Assembly (NCBI GenBank): GCA_041671505.1
Contig: JBAZBK010000017.1
Span: forward strand, 62,001-126,000
Length of the DNA: 64,000 nucleotides
Source: JACPDH01 sp041671505
GTDB taxonomy: Bacteria; Acidobacteriota; Thermoanaerobaculia; Gp7-AA8
Direction: 5' to 3'
The notes beneath the pieces are model-generated. The model was not told the DNA's origin. It searched no databases and worked only from the letters and a program-made list of their open reading frames with translations. Numbering within the stretch: position 1 is the first letter of the stretch; every line of letters starts with the position of its first letter. Below are positions 8,645 to 17,030 of this stretch, one piece after another. A program made the translations under genes and the position numbers.

Positions 8645-8950
8645 CTACTTGGTCGGAGCGCTGGCAGGCGCGGGAGCGGCCGGAGCCGAACCCTTTGAGT
8701 CGCCCATCACCGAACCGCCCGGCTTCGCCTGGATGATTGCCAGCGCGAGGCAGGTGATCACGAAAAGTGCGAAGAGAATCGAAGTCGCCTTCTGGAGGAA
8801 CGTCGTCGCGCTGCGCGCGCCGAACGCCATCTGCGAGCCGCCGCCACCGAAGGCACCGGCCAGATCGGCCCCCTTGCCCTGCTGGATGAGGACGACGAGC
8901 ATCAGCAGGAGGCTGACGATGACGTGAATCGTAACTAGCAATATGGTCAT
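8645..8950 (-). CDS. secG: Preprotein translocase subunit SecG
   Basis: 101 residues: TM1 (TILLVTIHVIVSLLLMLVVL), the SecG loop IQQGKGADLAGAFGGGGSQ, the conserved segment FGARSATTFLQKAT and TM2 (SILFALFVITCLALAII), then a short Ala/Pro tail. SecG is the non-essential third subunit of the SecYEG channel and eases the SecA cycle. The ATG at 8950 is the start that yields a proper first membrane helix; the longer open frame upstream adds 27 basic residues foreign to the family. It follows tpiA by about 100 bp and precedes tRNA-Leu. Confidence 0.94.
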   Translation of the reverse strand: MTILLVTIHVIVSLLLMLVVLIQQGKGADLAGAFGGGGSQMAFGARSATTFLQKATSILFALFVITCLALAIIQAKPGGSVMGDSKGSAPAAPAPASAPTK

Positions 8951-9052
8951 AGCTTGTCCAACGGTGAATCTCGCAGCCCGGCAGAACCGGGCGGGGACGC
9001 GAATTCTTCCCCATACCGCCCGGGAAGTCAACCGCGCGCGGATTGACCGGAA

Positions 9053-9805
9053 TCAACCTCGCATCGCACCCCAGATCGCGAGGAACGAGCTCGACACCAG
9101 GCTGGCGCCGCCGACCAGGAATCCGTCGACCTCGCCGATCGACGCGATCTCCGCGGCATTGTCGGCCTTGACCGATCCGCCGTAGAGGATCGAGAGAGTG
9201 CAGTCGGCCGGCACGAGTCCTTCGAGCATTCCGGCGATCGCCTGGTGCGCTTCGAGAATGTCGGGGTTCTTTGCGTTGCGTCCTGTGCCGATCGCCCAAA
9301 TCGGCTCGTAGGCGACCACGAGGCGCGGGAAGCTCCGCGCGGCGACCGACAGCGCCGTCTTCACCTGCGTCTCGAGCCAGGCGATCGTCCTGCCCGCGTC
9401 GCGCGTCTCCTGGCTCTCGCCGATGCAGAAAATCGGAACGAGCCCGGCATCGTGCGCCTTCGCGAGCTTCTGCCCGATCACCTCGTCGCCCTCGCCAAAG
9501 ATCGTTCTCCGTTCGGAGTGCCCCAGGATCGCGTAGCGCACGCCGAGCCCGGCGAACATTCGCGCGGAGACTTCACCCGTGAACGCTCCCTGGTCGTGCT
9601 GCGAGGAGTTCTGCGAAGCGACCGCGAATCCGTCGCCCGCTCCCTTCGACTCCTTGACGAGCGCCTCGATGAACGGCGCGGGCGGCGCGACGGCGAGATC
9701 GAATCCCGCGGAGGGCCGGCCCCGCATCGCCGCGCAATACGTGCCGATTCCCTCGGCCGGGAGATTGAGCTTCCAGTTTGCCGCGAGCAGCTTTTCGCGT
9801 TTCAT
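9053..9805 (-). CDS. tpiA: Triosephosphate isomerase
   Basis: 250 residues, normal family length. The active site is complete: AANWKLN (catalytic Lys), ILGHSERR (catalytic His), VAYEPIWAIGTG (catalytic Glu and following loop 6) and LYGGSVKADN (phosphate-binding loop). It interconverts glyceraldehyde 3-phosphate and dihydroxyacetone phosphate in the cytosol. The ATG at 9805 overlaps the diguanylate cyclase stop (TGATG); a GTG directly before it is a less likely start. This coupling to a c-di-GMP enzyme is unusual, while the link with secG downstream is common. Confidence 0.96.
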   Translation of the reverse strand: MKREKLLAANWKLNLPAEGIGTYCAAMRGRPSAGFDLAVAPPAPFIEALVKESKGAGDGFAVASQNSSQHDQGAFTGEVSARMFAGLGVRYAILGHSERRTIFGEGDEVIGQKLAKAHDAGLVPIFCIGESQETRDAGRTIAWLETQVKTALSVAARSFPRLVVAYEPIWAIGTGRNAKNPDILEAHQAIAGMLEGLVPADCTLSILYGGSVKADNAAEIASIGEVDGFLVGGASLVSSSFLAIWGAMRG

Positions 9806-11073
9806 CACCAGGAGAACCTGTCCTTTCCGAGGCGTTTCGCCTCGTACAGCTTCTGGTCGGTGCGGCTCACGAGCTCGGCGGCTCCCTTGTCGGTTTCGTC
9901 GAGCGTGGCCATTCCGATCGAGATCGTGCAGCGTATCGCTCCGTCGTCCGCTCCGCCGATCCGGAGGTCGCGGACGTTTCTGATCATCCTCTCGGCGACC
10001 GAGCGGGCGCCGATCAAGTCAGTGTGCGGAAGAATCACGGCGAACTCGTCTCCTCCGAAGCGCGCGAAGACGTCGGGAGGACGAAGCGTCTCGCGCACGG
10101 CGCCGCAAAGCTCCGAGAGGAGCACGTCGCCCATGACGTGGCCGTGCGTGTCGTTGACCACCTTGAAGTCGTCGATGTCGAAGAGGATGAGCGACATGGG
10201 AATCGTGTATGTCCGCGATCGCTCGACCTCGGATTGAAGGTGCCGGCGGAACGCGCGCTTGTTCCAGATTCCGGTCAGATCATCGGTGTCTGCGAGGTTC
10301 TGGATCTGCTCGTTCGCCCTGATATTGCCGAGCAGGATGGCGATCTGATTCGCGAGGAGCTCGAGAAGCCGCTGCTCCTGCGACGAGAAGGGTTGCCCCG
10401 CCCGGTTGAGGATCAGCGCTCCCGCTGCGCGGTTGTCGAGCATGAGGAGCGTCTGTACCTGCTGCTCGAGCGGGTCTCCGTCGAGCTCGTGCCCCGGAAG
10501 GTCGGAGAAGTCGCCGCGAACGACGACGTCGGTCGAGGCGAACGACGTGGAGAGCTGCGCGCCGAGAGCAACGCGGACCGCTTCGACGAGCCTCTCGCTG
10601 ACCAGGTCCTCGTGCCTCGGAAGCTTCGACACGTAAAGGTCGAGATTCTGCTCGAGCATCACGGCGCATCCGATGTCGAACGGCACGGTCCCCGCGAGGC
10701 GACGGAATGCCGAGCGGAAGAGCTCTGCGATCGTCCGGCAGCCGGTAAGGGCGTTGTAGAGCTCCTGAAGGAAATTCAGCAGCCCGGCGATCTCGTCGTA
10801 GTCGGCGCGCAGGCGTGCCGCCCCGTGCGCGGCACGCGCAGCGGCGTCGCGGAGGAACAGCGCGAGCGTCCGGTCTGCGACGATAGCGGGAGCGAGCGCG
10901 AGAACGCCCTCGTTCGCGGTCAGGACGCCTCGTGCGAGGAGCGCGGTCGCCGCCTCGGACTCGTCGGGAGTGAGCAACTCCGAGGCAACCCCGCCGGGAG
11001 TCGCAGCGAGCAGGCGGACGAGGCGGATCGAAGCGTCTCCGACGAGCAGCCCCGCTATCGATTCGACTCTCAC
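9805..11073 (-). CDS. GGDEF diguanylate cyclase with N-terminal GAF-like sensor
   Basis: 422 residues, no membrane segment. Residues 1-110 are unassigned; about 110-255 resemble a GAF domain; the C-terminal 165 are a GGDEF domain beginning TDDLTGIWNKRAF, with the intact active-site loop RFGGDEF and Mg-binding FDIDDFK. An inhibitory I-site is present: RPPD lies five residues before GGDEF. It should make c-di-GMP from two GTP with product feedback. The start is GTG at 11073. The gene overlaps tpiA at its end and is divergent from the glycan locus that starts at 11190, so a link between c-di-GMP and surface glycan is possible but not shown. Confidence 0.9.
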   Translation of the reverse strand: MRVESIAGLLVGDASIRLVRLLAATPGGVASELLTPDESEAATALLARGVLTANEGVLALAPAIVADRTLALFLRDAAARAAHGAARLRADYDEIAGLLNFLQELYNALTGCRTIAELFRSAFRRLAGTVPFDIGCAVMLEQNLDLYVSKLPRHEDLVSERLVEAVRVALGAQLSTSFASTDVVVRGDFSDLPGHELDGDPLEQQVQTLLMLDNRAAGALILNRAGQPFSSQEQRLLELLANQIAILLGNIRANEQIQNLADTDDLTGIWNKRAFRRHLQSEVERSRTYTIPMSLILFDIDDFKVVNDTHGHVMGDVLLSELCGAVRETLRPPDVFARFGGDEFAVILPHTDLIGARSVAERMIRNVRDLRIGGADDGAIRCTISIGMATLDETDKGAAELVSRTDQKLYEAKRLGKDRFSW

Positions 11074-11189
11074 GGTGGCGAATTATAGGCTATAAGGTTG
11101 AGGGTCATTCGCACGGTCGGCAGCGGCTGCAACACCGCCGCGCGAGCCCGTTCGAAGCCGGAAGAACGAGCGTCGGGAGCTCCTCGAGA

Positions 11190-12185
11190 ATGCTGCTGGA
11201 AAACGAGCTTGTACCATTCGAGCCGAGGCCTTTGCTCGGAGAGCGGCTGCTCGTGCTGGCCCCCCATCCCGACGACGAGGCGCTCGGCTGCGGCGGGCTC
11301 ATCGCGCTTCACGCCGCGGAGCGCCGGCAGATCGCCGTCGTCGTCGCGACCGACGGCGCCGGCGCCGACAACGCGGGGAGCGACCTCGAAGCATACGTCG
11401 CGCGCCGCGAGCGCGAGACCATCGAGGGACTCTCGGTCCTCGGCACCACCGACCCGCCCATCTTCTTCCGTCTTCGTGACCGCCATCTGCAACAGGAATC
11501 GGCGGCCCTCGAGGTACGCCTCCGCCAGCTCTTCGGCAGGTTCCGCCCCGACCTCGTCGTCGCGCCGAGCCCTGTCGAGATTCACCCCGATCACGTCGCG
11601 CTCGCGTTCGCGCTGATCGAGCTCGTCCGCGGGAGCGAGCTCCCTCCCGGCCTCGTGCCGGAAGCCCGCATCGCCTTCTACGAGGTCAGCCAGCCGATCC
11701 GGCCTAACAGGCTCGTCGACATCACCGCGGTCGCGGAGAAGAAAGCGGAAGCCGCCGCGAGGCACGCGTCGCAGATCGGCATCCGCGAATACGGGCGTTT
11801 CGCGCGCGGCCTGAACGACTATCGCGCGATGTCGCTCCCCCGCGAGGTCACCTCCGCGGAAGGGTACTGGTGCGCCACCGCCGGCGAGCTGCGCACGATG
11901 CCCTTCGGCGCGTTGCGCGACGCGCTCTCCCCCGCATGGCAGGGACCCGAGGACGCCATGGAATCGGTCGGCGCGCTCGCCGACGAGCTGCGCCGGCGCG
12001 CAGGCGAATGCGCCGCGCTCGAAGGGCTCCTCGAGGAGCATCGCGAGGCCGTGGGCCGCCAGACCGAGACCATCAACGATCTCTTCGGCGAGATCGATCG
12101 CCTCAACGGGCTCGTCGACACGATGAAGAAGTCGAAGCGCTGGAAGCTCCACGAGGCGCTCGGGAGGCTCACGGGTCGCGGATGA
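11190..12185 (+). CDS. PIG-L/LmbE-family N-deacetylase
   Basis: 331 residues. The zinc-binding motif PHPDDE (about 25-30) and the second motif HPDH (132-135) define the PIG-L family, which removes acetyl groups from N-acetylglucosamine-type sugars on lipid or small carriers. Residues 250-325 add a helical tail with heptad character (LADELRRRAGECAALEGL, TINDLFGEIDRLNGLVDTM), longer than usual and possibly an oligomer or partner contact. It opens a six-gene run joined by 4-base overlaps; its TGA overlaps the next ATG (ATGA, 12182-12185). Likely role: trimming of a surface-glycan precursor. Confidence 0.88.
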   Translation: MLLENELVPFEPRPLLGERLLVLAPHPDDEALGCGGLIALHAAERRQIAVVVATDGAGADNAGSDLEAYVARRERETIEGLSVLGTTDPPIFFRLRDRHLQQESAALEVRLRQLFGRFRPDLVVAPSPVEIHPDHVALAFALIELVRGSELPPGLVPEARIAFYEVSQPIRPNRLVDITAVAEKKAEAAARHASQIGIREYGRFARGLNDYRAMSLPREVTSAEGYWCATAGELRTMPFGALRDALSPAWQGPEDAMESVGALADELRRRAGECAALEGLLEEHREAVGRQTETINDLFGEIDRLNGLVDTMKKSKRWKLHEALGRLTGRG

Positions 12186-13417
12186 GCCGGATCCTTCTTC
12201 TCTGCCCCGAGCCTCTCAGCCACGGCCAGCCGGCCGGGGTCGGGATTCGCTTCATCGAATTCTCGCGGGCTCTCCTCGCCGACGGGCACAGCGTCACGAT
12301 CCTCAGCGCCGACGGCGGCGCCGTGGAGGGGTGCAGCGCGGCCGCAACCTCACCGCAGTCGATCCGCGATGCGAGCCTGGCGAGCGACGTCGCGGTGCTG
12401 CAGGGGCACGTCGCGAACGAGTTCGTCGCGCACGCCGCGGCGATCCCGCTCGTCGTCGACCTCTACGACCCCTGGATCGTCGAGAACCTCCACTACTTCG
12501 AGGAGCGGGGCGCGCAGGTCTTTCTGCACGATCACGCGACGCTCCTCCGCTCGCTGCGCCACGGCGACTTCTTCCTCTGCGCCTCCGAGGCGCAGCGGTT
12601 CTTCTACCTCGGGATGCTCGCCGCCGTCGGCAGACTCAATCCAGTGGCATACGCTGACGATGCGTCGGCGTCGAAACTGCTGGCGGTCGCCCCGTTCGGA
12701 GTCCCTCCGCAACGCACGCCTCCGCCGCGAAACCTCGAATCGCCGGCTCTTCTCTTTGGCGGGATTTACGACTGGTACGATCCGATCATCGCGATCGAGG
12801 CGGTCGCGCAGGCTCGCGCGCGAATCCCCGGCCTCACGCTCTCGTTCAACCGCCATCCCAATGCCTCGATCACGCCGCAGAGCAAGGCAGCCGCCGCGGA
12901 GCGACACGTCGTGACGAACGGTTACACATCGTTCGTGAGGTTCGAGGACTGGACGCCTTACGGCGAGCGCGCCGCGTTCTTCGATCGATTCTCCGCGGCG
13001 ATCCTCACCTTCCCTCGCACGCTCGAGACCGACCTCGCGATGCGGACGCGCATCCTCGACTACCTCTGGGCCGGCCTGCCGGTGATTACGAGCCCGGGCC
13101 GGGGAACGGACGAGATCATCGCGAAGCACGGCGCGGGCATGGTCGTTGAATCCGACGAGCCGGCGGCATTCGCCGGCGCGATCGTCGAAATCCTCTCCGA
13201 CCCCGCGCGGCTCGCGTCGATGGTCGCGGGAGCCTCCTCCTTCGCCCGCGAGAACCAGTGGTCGAAGGTGTCCGCGCCCCTCCTCGAGTTCTGTCGCGAC
13301 CCGCGGATCGATCCCGCGAAAGGCGCATTCTCGACGCTTGGCCCATCCGCGGCCGAAGCGACCTCGCCCGAGCGACTCATGGAGCGGCTGCGTAGGCGAT
13401 TCGGAGGGAAATCATGA
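12182..13417 (+). CDS. Glycosyltransferase (GT-B fold, family 4-like)
   Basis: 411 residues. N-terminal half: MSRILLLCPEPLSHGQPAGV, with a glycine turn after the first strand as in GT4 enzymes. C-terminal half: FGVPPQ, an LFGGIYDWYDP segment at the domain junction and a donor-site-like stretch LDYLWAGLPVITSPGRGTDE. It probably transfers a sugar from a nucleotide donor onto a lipid-linked glycan at the inner face of the membrane; the sugar is unknown. The ATG at 12182 forms ATGA with the previous stop; a longer frame reading back to 11870 is out-of-frame sequence of the upstream gene and was discarded. Confidence 0.85.
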   Translation: MSRILLLCPEPLSHGQPAGVGIRFIEFSRALLADGHSVTILSADGGAVEGCSAAATSPQSIRDASLASDVAVLQGHVANEFVAHAAAIPLVVDLYDPWIVENLHYFEERGAQVFLHDHATLLRSLRHGDFFLCASEAQRFFYLGMLAAVGRLNPVAYADDASASKLLAVAPFGVPPQRTPPPRNLESPALLFGGIYDWYDPIIAIEAVAQARARIPGLTLSFNRHPNASITPQSKAAAAERHVVTNGYTSFVRFEDWTPYGERAAFFDRFSAAILTFPRTLETDLAMRTRILDYLWAGLPVITSPGRGTDEIIAKHGAGMVVESDEPAAFAGAIVEILSDPARLASMVAGASSFARENQWSKVSAPLLEFCRDPRIDPAKGAFSTLGPSAAEATSPERLMERLRRRFGGKS

Positions 13418-14631
13418 GCCGCCCGCTCGTCGAGGTCGTCATCGTCAGCTGGAACGGGCGCGACGACACGCTGCGCGCGCTCGACGCGACGCTCGCGCAG
13501 ATCGGTGGCGGCGCGGGACAGGTGGCGGAAGCGCGCGTCACGGTGGTCGACAACGGCTCGATCGACGGAACTGCGGACGAGGTCGTGAGGCGCGGCAGCC
13601 GCGTCCGGCTCATCCGTCTCGCGGAGAACCGCGGCTTCACCGGCGGCATCGCCGCGGGAGCCGAAGCTTCGGACGCCGAGCTCCTCGTATTCCTCAACAA
13701 CGACGCGATCCCGGAGAGCGGGTGGCTCGAATCGCTCGTCGGAGGCCTTGAAGCCGCGAGTTCCGACGTCGTCGCTCTGGCCGGCAGGATCGTCGACTAC
13801 GAAGGCAGGCGCGCCGACTTCGTCGACGGCGCGATGACCTTCGACGGCCACGCTTTCCAGCCCGGCTTCCGCAAGCCGCTCGGCGACGTCGTCGAGAAGC
13901 CGGCGGGAAGCGAGATGCTTTTCGCCTGCGGCGGCAACATGGTCGTCCGCCGCGAAGCGTACCGCGCGTTAGGCGGATTCGACGACGACTACTTCGCCTA
14001 CCTCGAGGACGTCGATTTCGGGTGGCGTGCGTGGCTCTCGGGCGGCCGCGTCCTCTGGCAGCCGGGAGCGACGGTCCGCCACCGCTCGTCGGCGACGAGC
14101 GATCGGCTCGGCAGCTTCGAGCGCGGGGTCCTCTTCGAGCGCAACGCGCTGCAGACCGCGTTCAAGAACTACGACGACGAGCATCTGCAGAAGATGGCAG
14201 GCCCGATCCTCCTCGCTCTCCTGCACCGGACGTTCCGCTACACGGTCGACAGGAATCCGGGAGCCGACGCTCTGCGGCGCCCGGCATTCGGCGAGTCGAG
14301 CCACCATGCCGGCGAGGCGACCTCGCTCGTCGGCAGGCTTCTCGCGAAATTCGGGTACCACAAGGGCCCGGTCATCACCGACCCGCTGACGACGATGCAA
14401 TTCCGCGCGATTCACTGGTTCTTCGCGAACCGCGACCTCGTCGCACGGAAGCGCCGGGCGGTGCAGGCGCTGCGCAAGCGGCGCGACGCGGAGATTCTCG
14501 CGAAGTTCGCGCCGCTCGTCGTTCCGACCTACCACGGCGACACCGACCTCTTCGGCTCGGAGCTGTTCAACATCCTGTCGAAGGGGCTCGGTCTGCGAAA
14601 TTCGACGCTCGAGGAGCTGATGGACCGGTGA
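13414..14631 (+). CDS. Glycosyltransferase family 2
   Basis: 405 residues, GT-A fold. VEVVIVSWNGRDDTLRAL starts the nucleotide-binding region, VVDNGSIDGT and NRGFTGGIAAGAE follow, LVFLNNDAIPESGWLE holds the metal-binding acidic residue, and YLEDVDFGWRAWLSG is the family's acceptor/catalytic segment. It resembles rhamnosyl- and galactofuranosyl-type transferases of O-antigen loci. The last 150 residues are family-unspecific and basic. Its ATG overlaps the previous stop (13414-13417) and its TGA overlaps the next GTG, so expression is coupled on both sides. Confidence 0.9.
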   Translation: MSRPLVEVVIVSWNGRDDTLRALDATLAQIGGGAGQVAEARVTVVDNGSIDGTADEVVRRGSRVRLIRLAENRGFTGGIAAGAEASDAELLVFLNNDAIPESGWLESLVGGLEAASSDVVALAGRIVDYEGRRADFVDGAMTFDGHAFQPGFRKPLGDVVEKPAGSEMLFACGGNMVVRREAYRALGGFDDDYFAYLEDVDFGWRAWLSGGRVLWQPGATVRHRSSATSDRLGSFERGVLFERNALQTAFKNYDDEHLQKMAGPILLALLHRTFRYTVDRNPGADALRRPAFGESSHHAGEATSLVGRLLAKFGYHKGPVITDPLTTMQFRAIHWFFANRDLVARKRRAVQALRKRRDAEILAKFAPLVVPTYHGDTDLFGSELFNILSKGLGLRNSTLEELMDR

Positions 14632-15545
14632 GCCTGCGCGACCGACTCCGCCGCTTTCACCCCCATGGCGTCTTCTGGCGCCACTTCCTCGCCTGGGCGG
14701 TGAACAACGTGCCCGCTTCTCTGGAAGTGGCGACGATGTGGCTCTGGTCGTTCTTCTTCTTCGCGCTATGGGGCCCGGGCCGGCGGGGCGTCATGCACAA
14801 CCTCAGCCGCATTCTTCCCGGATCGAGCCCCGTCGCGAATTTCTTCCGCGCCTACCGCATCTTCCTGAACTTCGCCTGGACGCTTGCCGATTCGGCGAAG
14901 TTCCACGACCAGGGGATCGGGTTCGATTGGGAGATCATCGGAAGCGAGAATCTCGACGCCCTTGCGGACCCCGCACGCCCGGCAATCGTGCTGACAGCGC
15001 ACATGGGCAACTACGACATCGGCTCGCTCATCTTCACGAACCGCGTGGCGCGGACGATGTCGACCGTGCGCGCGCCGGAACACGACCCCGAAACGCAGTC
15101 GTTCGCGCTCGAGCAGCACAAGAAGTTCGGCGACCAGTTGAAGGTGCATTACAACGTTTCGCCGGAGACGCTCGCCTTCGACCTCGTCGAGGCGATCGGC
15201 CGGGGAGAGATCGTGGCGATCCAGGGTGATCGCGCGCTCCCGGGAGTCACCGCGCGACCCGTGCCGCTGTTCGGCGGCACGGTCGACCTGCCCGCAGGCC
15301 CGTTCGCGCTCGCGATGGCGACGCGCGCGGAGATCTTTCCGCTCTTCATCATGCGCGCCGGGCGGCGGCGCTACCGGGTTCTCGCGGCGGCCCCGATCAG
15401 TTGCAAACGGACGCAGGAATCGAAGGAGATCGCGATCTCGGCGGCGATGGCGTCGTGGGCGCGCGTGCTCGAGTCGACGATCCGCGAGAACTGGGACCAG
15501 TGGTTCACCTTCGAGGCGATGAATGTCCATGCAGATCGGGCGTGA
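14628..15545 (+). CDS. LpxL/HtrB-family lipid acyltransferase
   Basis: 305 residues from GTG 14628, which overlaps the previous TGA (GTGA). An N-terminal membrane helix (about 33-50, TMWLWSFFFFALWG) anchors it. HMGNYD (125-130) is the HX4D catalytic motif of lipid A late acyltransferases and relatives. Further family blocks are IQGDRALPG and TRAEIFPLFIMRAG. It should transfer an acyl chain to a lipid A-like or other glycolipid acceptor on the cytosolic face. Its place inside a glycosyltransferase run suggests the acceptor is built in this locus. An out-of-frame extension back to 14022 was rejected. Confidence 0.88.
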   Translation: MSLRDRLRRFHPHGVFWRHFLAWAVNNVPASLEVATMWLWSFFFFALWGPGRRGVMHNLSRILPGSSPVANFFRAYRIFLNFAWTLADSAKFHDQGIGFDWEIIGSENLDALADPARPAIVLTAHMGNYDIGSLIFTNRVARTMSTVRAPEHDPETQSFALEQHKKFGDQLKVHYNVSPETLAFDLVEAIGRGEIVAIQGDRALPGVTARPVPLFGGTVDLPAGPFALAMATRAEIFPLFIMRAGRRRYRVLAAAPISCKRTQESKEIAISAAMASWARVLESTIRENWDQWFTFEAMNVHADRA

Positions 15546-16098
15546 GCACAGCCTCGCCGAGGAGTGGCTGCCGTCGCGCTTCAACCTCGCGGCGTTCCGG
15601 ATGTTAGGCCTTGTGGTGGCGTCCAGGGTGAGAGAGCGGAAGTCCCCGGCCACGCTGCTCGGGCACGACCCGGCGCACCACCCGGCCGAAGCGTATTCGC
15701 TGACCTGCGCGCTGATCGCGTTTCCGTCGCTGCACCTGTTGGTGGACGCCGCACCGGGCATGGCGCTCCCGTGGCTCACGATCCCGCTGCTGGTCGTCGC
15801 ACTCCCCTTCGTCGCGATCATGGCCTGGGACATCGTCGTCTTTTCCGTCGCGCTCTTCGCGCTTCTCCTCGGACGGCTCGCAGGACGGAAGATCGCGGCG
15901 ATCGGATTGCAGACCCCGGTCATCCAGGGGCTGATGCTCGCACTGTCGGGAGCGTCGATCGCGCTCGAGTGGCGCTCGGCGTGGCTCGGCTGGACGTGGC
16001 TCGCGCTCGTGGCGCTGAACGCGCTCTGCGCGGTTGCGCTCGCGGCGACACGCGGGCGCGTAGCCCGCTTCTCCCGCGAGGTCACCGGAGAGCCATGA
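15523..16098 (+). CDS. Integral membrane protein of unknown function
   Basis: 191 residues with four or five hydrophobic stretches, including LPWLTIPLLVVALPFVAIMAW-type segments, and a soluble N-terminus. The ATG at 15523 has GAGG six bases upstream and overlaps the acyltransferase by 23 bp. I do not recognise a family. Being coupled between an LpxL-like acyltransferase and a polysaccharide deacetylase, it may help place or move the glycolipid, but that is context only. Confidence 0.75.
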   Translation: MSMQIGREHSLAEEWLPSRFNLAAFRMLGLVVASRVRERKSPATLLGHDPAHHPAEAYSLTCALIAFPSLHLLVDAAPGMALPWLTIPLLVVALPFVAIMAWDIVVFSVALFALLLGRLAGRKIAAIGLQTPVIQGLMLALSGASIALEWRSAWLGWTWLALVALNALCAVALAATRGRVARFSREVTGEP

Positions 16099-16862
16099 GG
16101 CGCGCGATTCTGGGATTCGCCGCCGTGGCGCCACTCGCGGCGATCGCCCTGTGGGGTACCTCGATCCCGCTGGCAATCGGCCTCGTATTCGCCTCGCACA
16201 TGCTCGTCCTCTATCCGACGCTTCGCGCGCGCTCGCAGTGGCTCGGCCCGGTCGTTACGACGTTCGAGACGGCGCGCCCCGAGGTCTGGCTGACGATCGA
16301 CGACGGCCCCGACGAGAGGGACACGGCAGAGATCCTCGGAATCCTCCGCCGTCACGACGCAAAGGCGACCTTCTTCGTGAAGGGGTCGCTCGCTCTGGCC
16401 CGGCCCGCGCTGATCGAGGCGATGGCGGCGGGCGGCCACGAAGTCGCGAACCACTCGCACGACCATCCGAGCGCGACGTTCTGGTGCCTCCCCCCGGGCG
16501 CGATCAGGCGCGAGATCGATCGCTGCAACGACGCGATCGCCTCGATCCTCGGCGTTTCACCCTCGCGATTCCGCGCGCCGGTCGGGATGAAGAACCCGTT
16601 CGTACACCCGCATCTCGCGAAGCGCGGGATGAAGCTCGTCGCCTGGAGCTCGCGCGGATTCGACGGCGTCGACGGGTTCGACCTCGAATCGACCGTCGAG
16701 CGCGTGCTGCGCGACGCGGGGCCCGGGGCGATCGTCCTGCTTCACCAGGGCGTGCGCGGCAGCGACGGCTCGCTCGCGAGCGCGCGCTGCATCGAGCGGA
16801 TCCTCGAAGGGCTCGCCGCGCGCGGGCTTCGCTGCGTGATCCCTTCCGACGCCGCGCTCTAG
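16095..16862 (+). CDS. Polysaccharide deacetylase (NodB/CE4 family), membrane-anchored
   Basis: 255 residues. Two hydrophobic segments near the N-terminus (about 5-20 and 24-41) anchor the enzyme. The NodB domain has TIDDGPDE (Asp69, Asp70), metal site NHSHDHP (His120, His124), RFRAPVGMKNP and LLHQG with the late catalytic His. CE4 enzymes remove N- or O-acetyl groups from polysaccharides using a divalent metal. The ATG at 16095 overlaps the previous TGA; an upstream frame to 15564 is a shadow. Together with the PIG-L gene at the start of the run, the locus holds two unrelated deacetylases. Confidence 0.92.
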   Translation: MRRAILGFAAVAPLAAIALWGTSIPLAIGLVFASHMLVLYPTLRARSQWLGPVVTTFETARPEVWLTIDDGPDERDTAEILGILRRHDAKATFFVKGSLALARPALIEAMAAGGHEVANHSHDHPSATFWCLPPGAIRREIDRCNDAIASILGVSPSRFRAPVGMKNPFVHPHLAKRGMKLVAWSSRGFDGVDGFDLESTVERVLRDAGPGAIVLLHQGVRGSDGSLASARCIERILEGLAARGLRCVIPSDAAL

Positions 16863-17025
16863 TGGAGTGTATTTGATGAATCAGTACCACCTGACTTGAT
16901 CTCGACGACGTGAGCTTCGTTGCGCCTCCTCAACATAGTCACCGCTATGCCTACGTCGGCGCGCCTCGCTCACGCCGCCGATCTCTTCGCCACCTGCTAC
17001 CAATTCATCAAATACACTCCACTAG
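16859..17025. mobile_element. 167-bp palindromic element with perfect 23-bp terminal inverted repeats (MITE-like)
   Basis: The ends 16859-16881 and 17003-17025 are exact reverse complements over 23 bases. The 121-bp interior is itself an imperfect palindrome: gtgagc blocks are mirrored and the centre reads catag-tcaccg-ctatg. It encodes nothing and fills the gap between two convergent genes; its left end covers the last codon and stop of the deacetylase. The form fits a miniature inverted-repeat element or a large bidirectional hairpin terminator. No second copy is in the window. Confidence 0.8.
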
Positions 17026-17030
17026 CCGCG

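Noticed and set aside
11870..12181. N-terminal extension of the glycosyltransferase back to 11870
   Set aside because: It is out-of-frame sequence of the PIG-L gene; ATG 12182 gives the proper first strand and a 4-base overlap.
14022..14627. N-terminal extension of the acyltransferase
   Set aside because: It reads through the upstream glycosyltransferase in another frame; GTG 14628 fits length and coupling.
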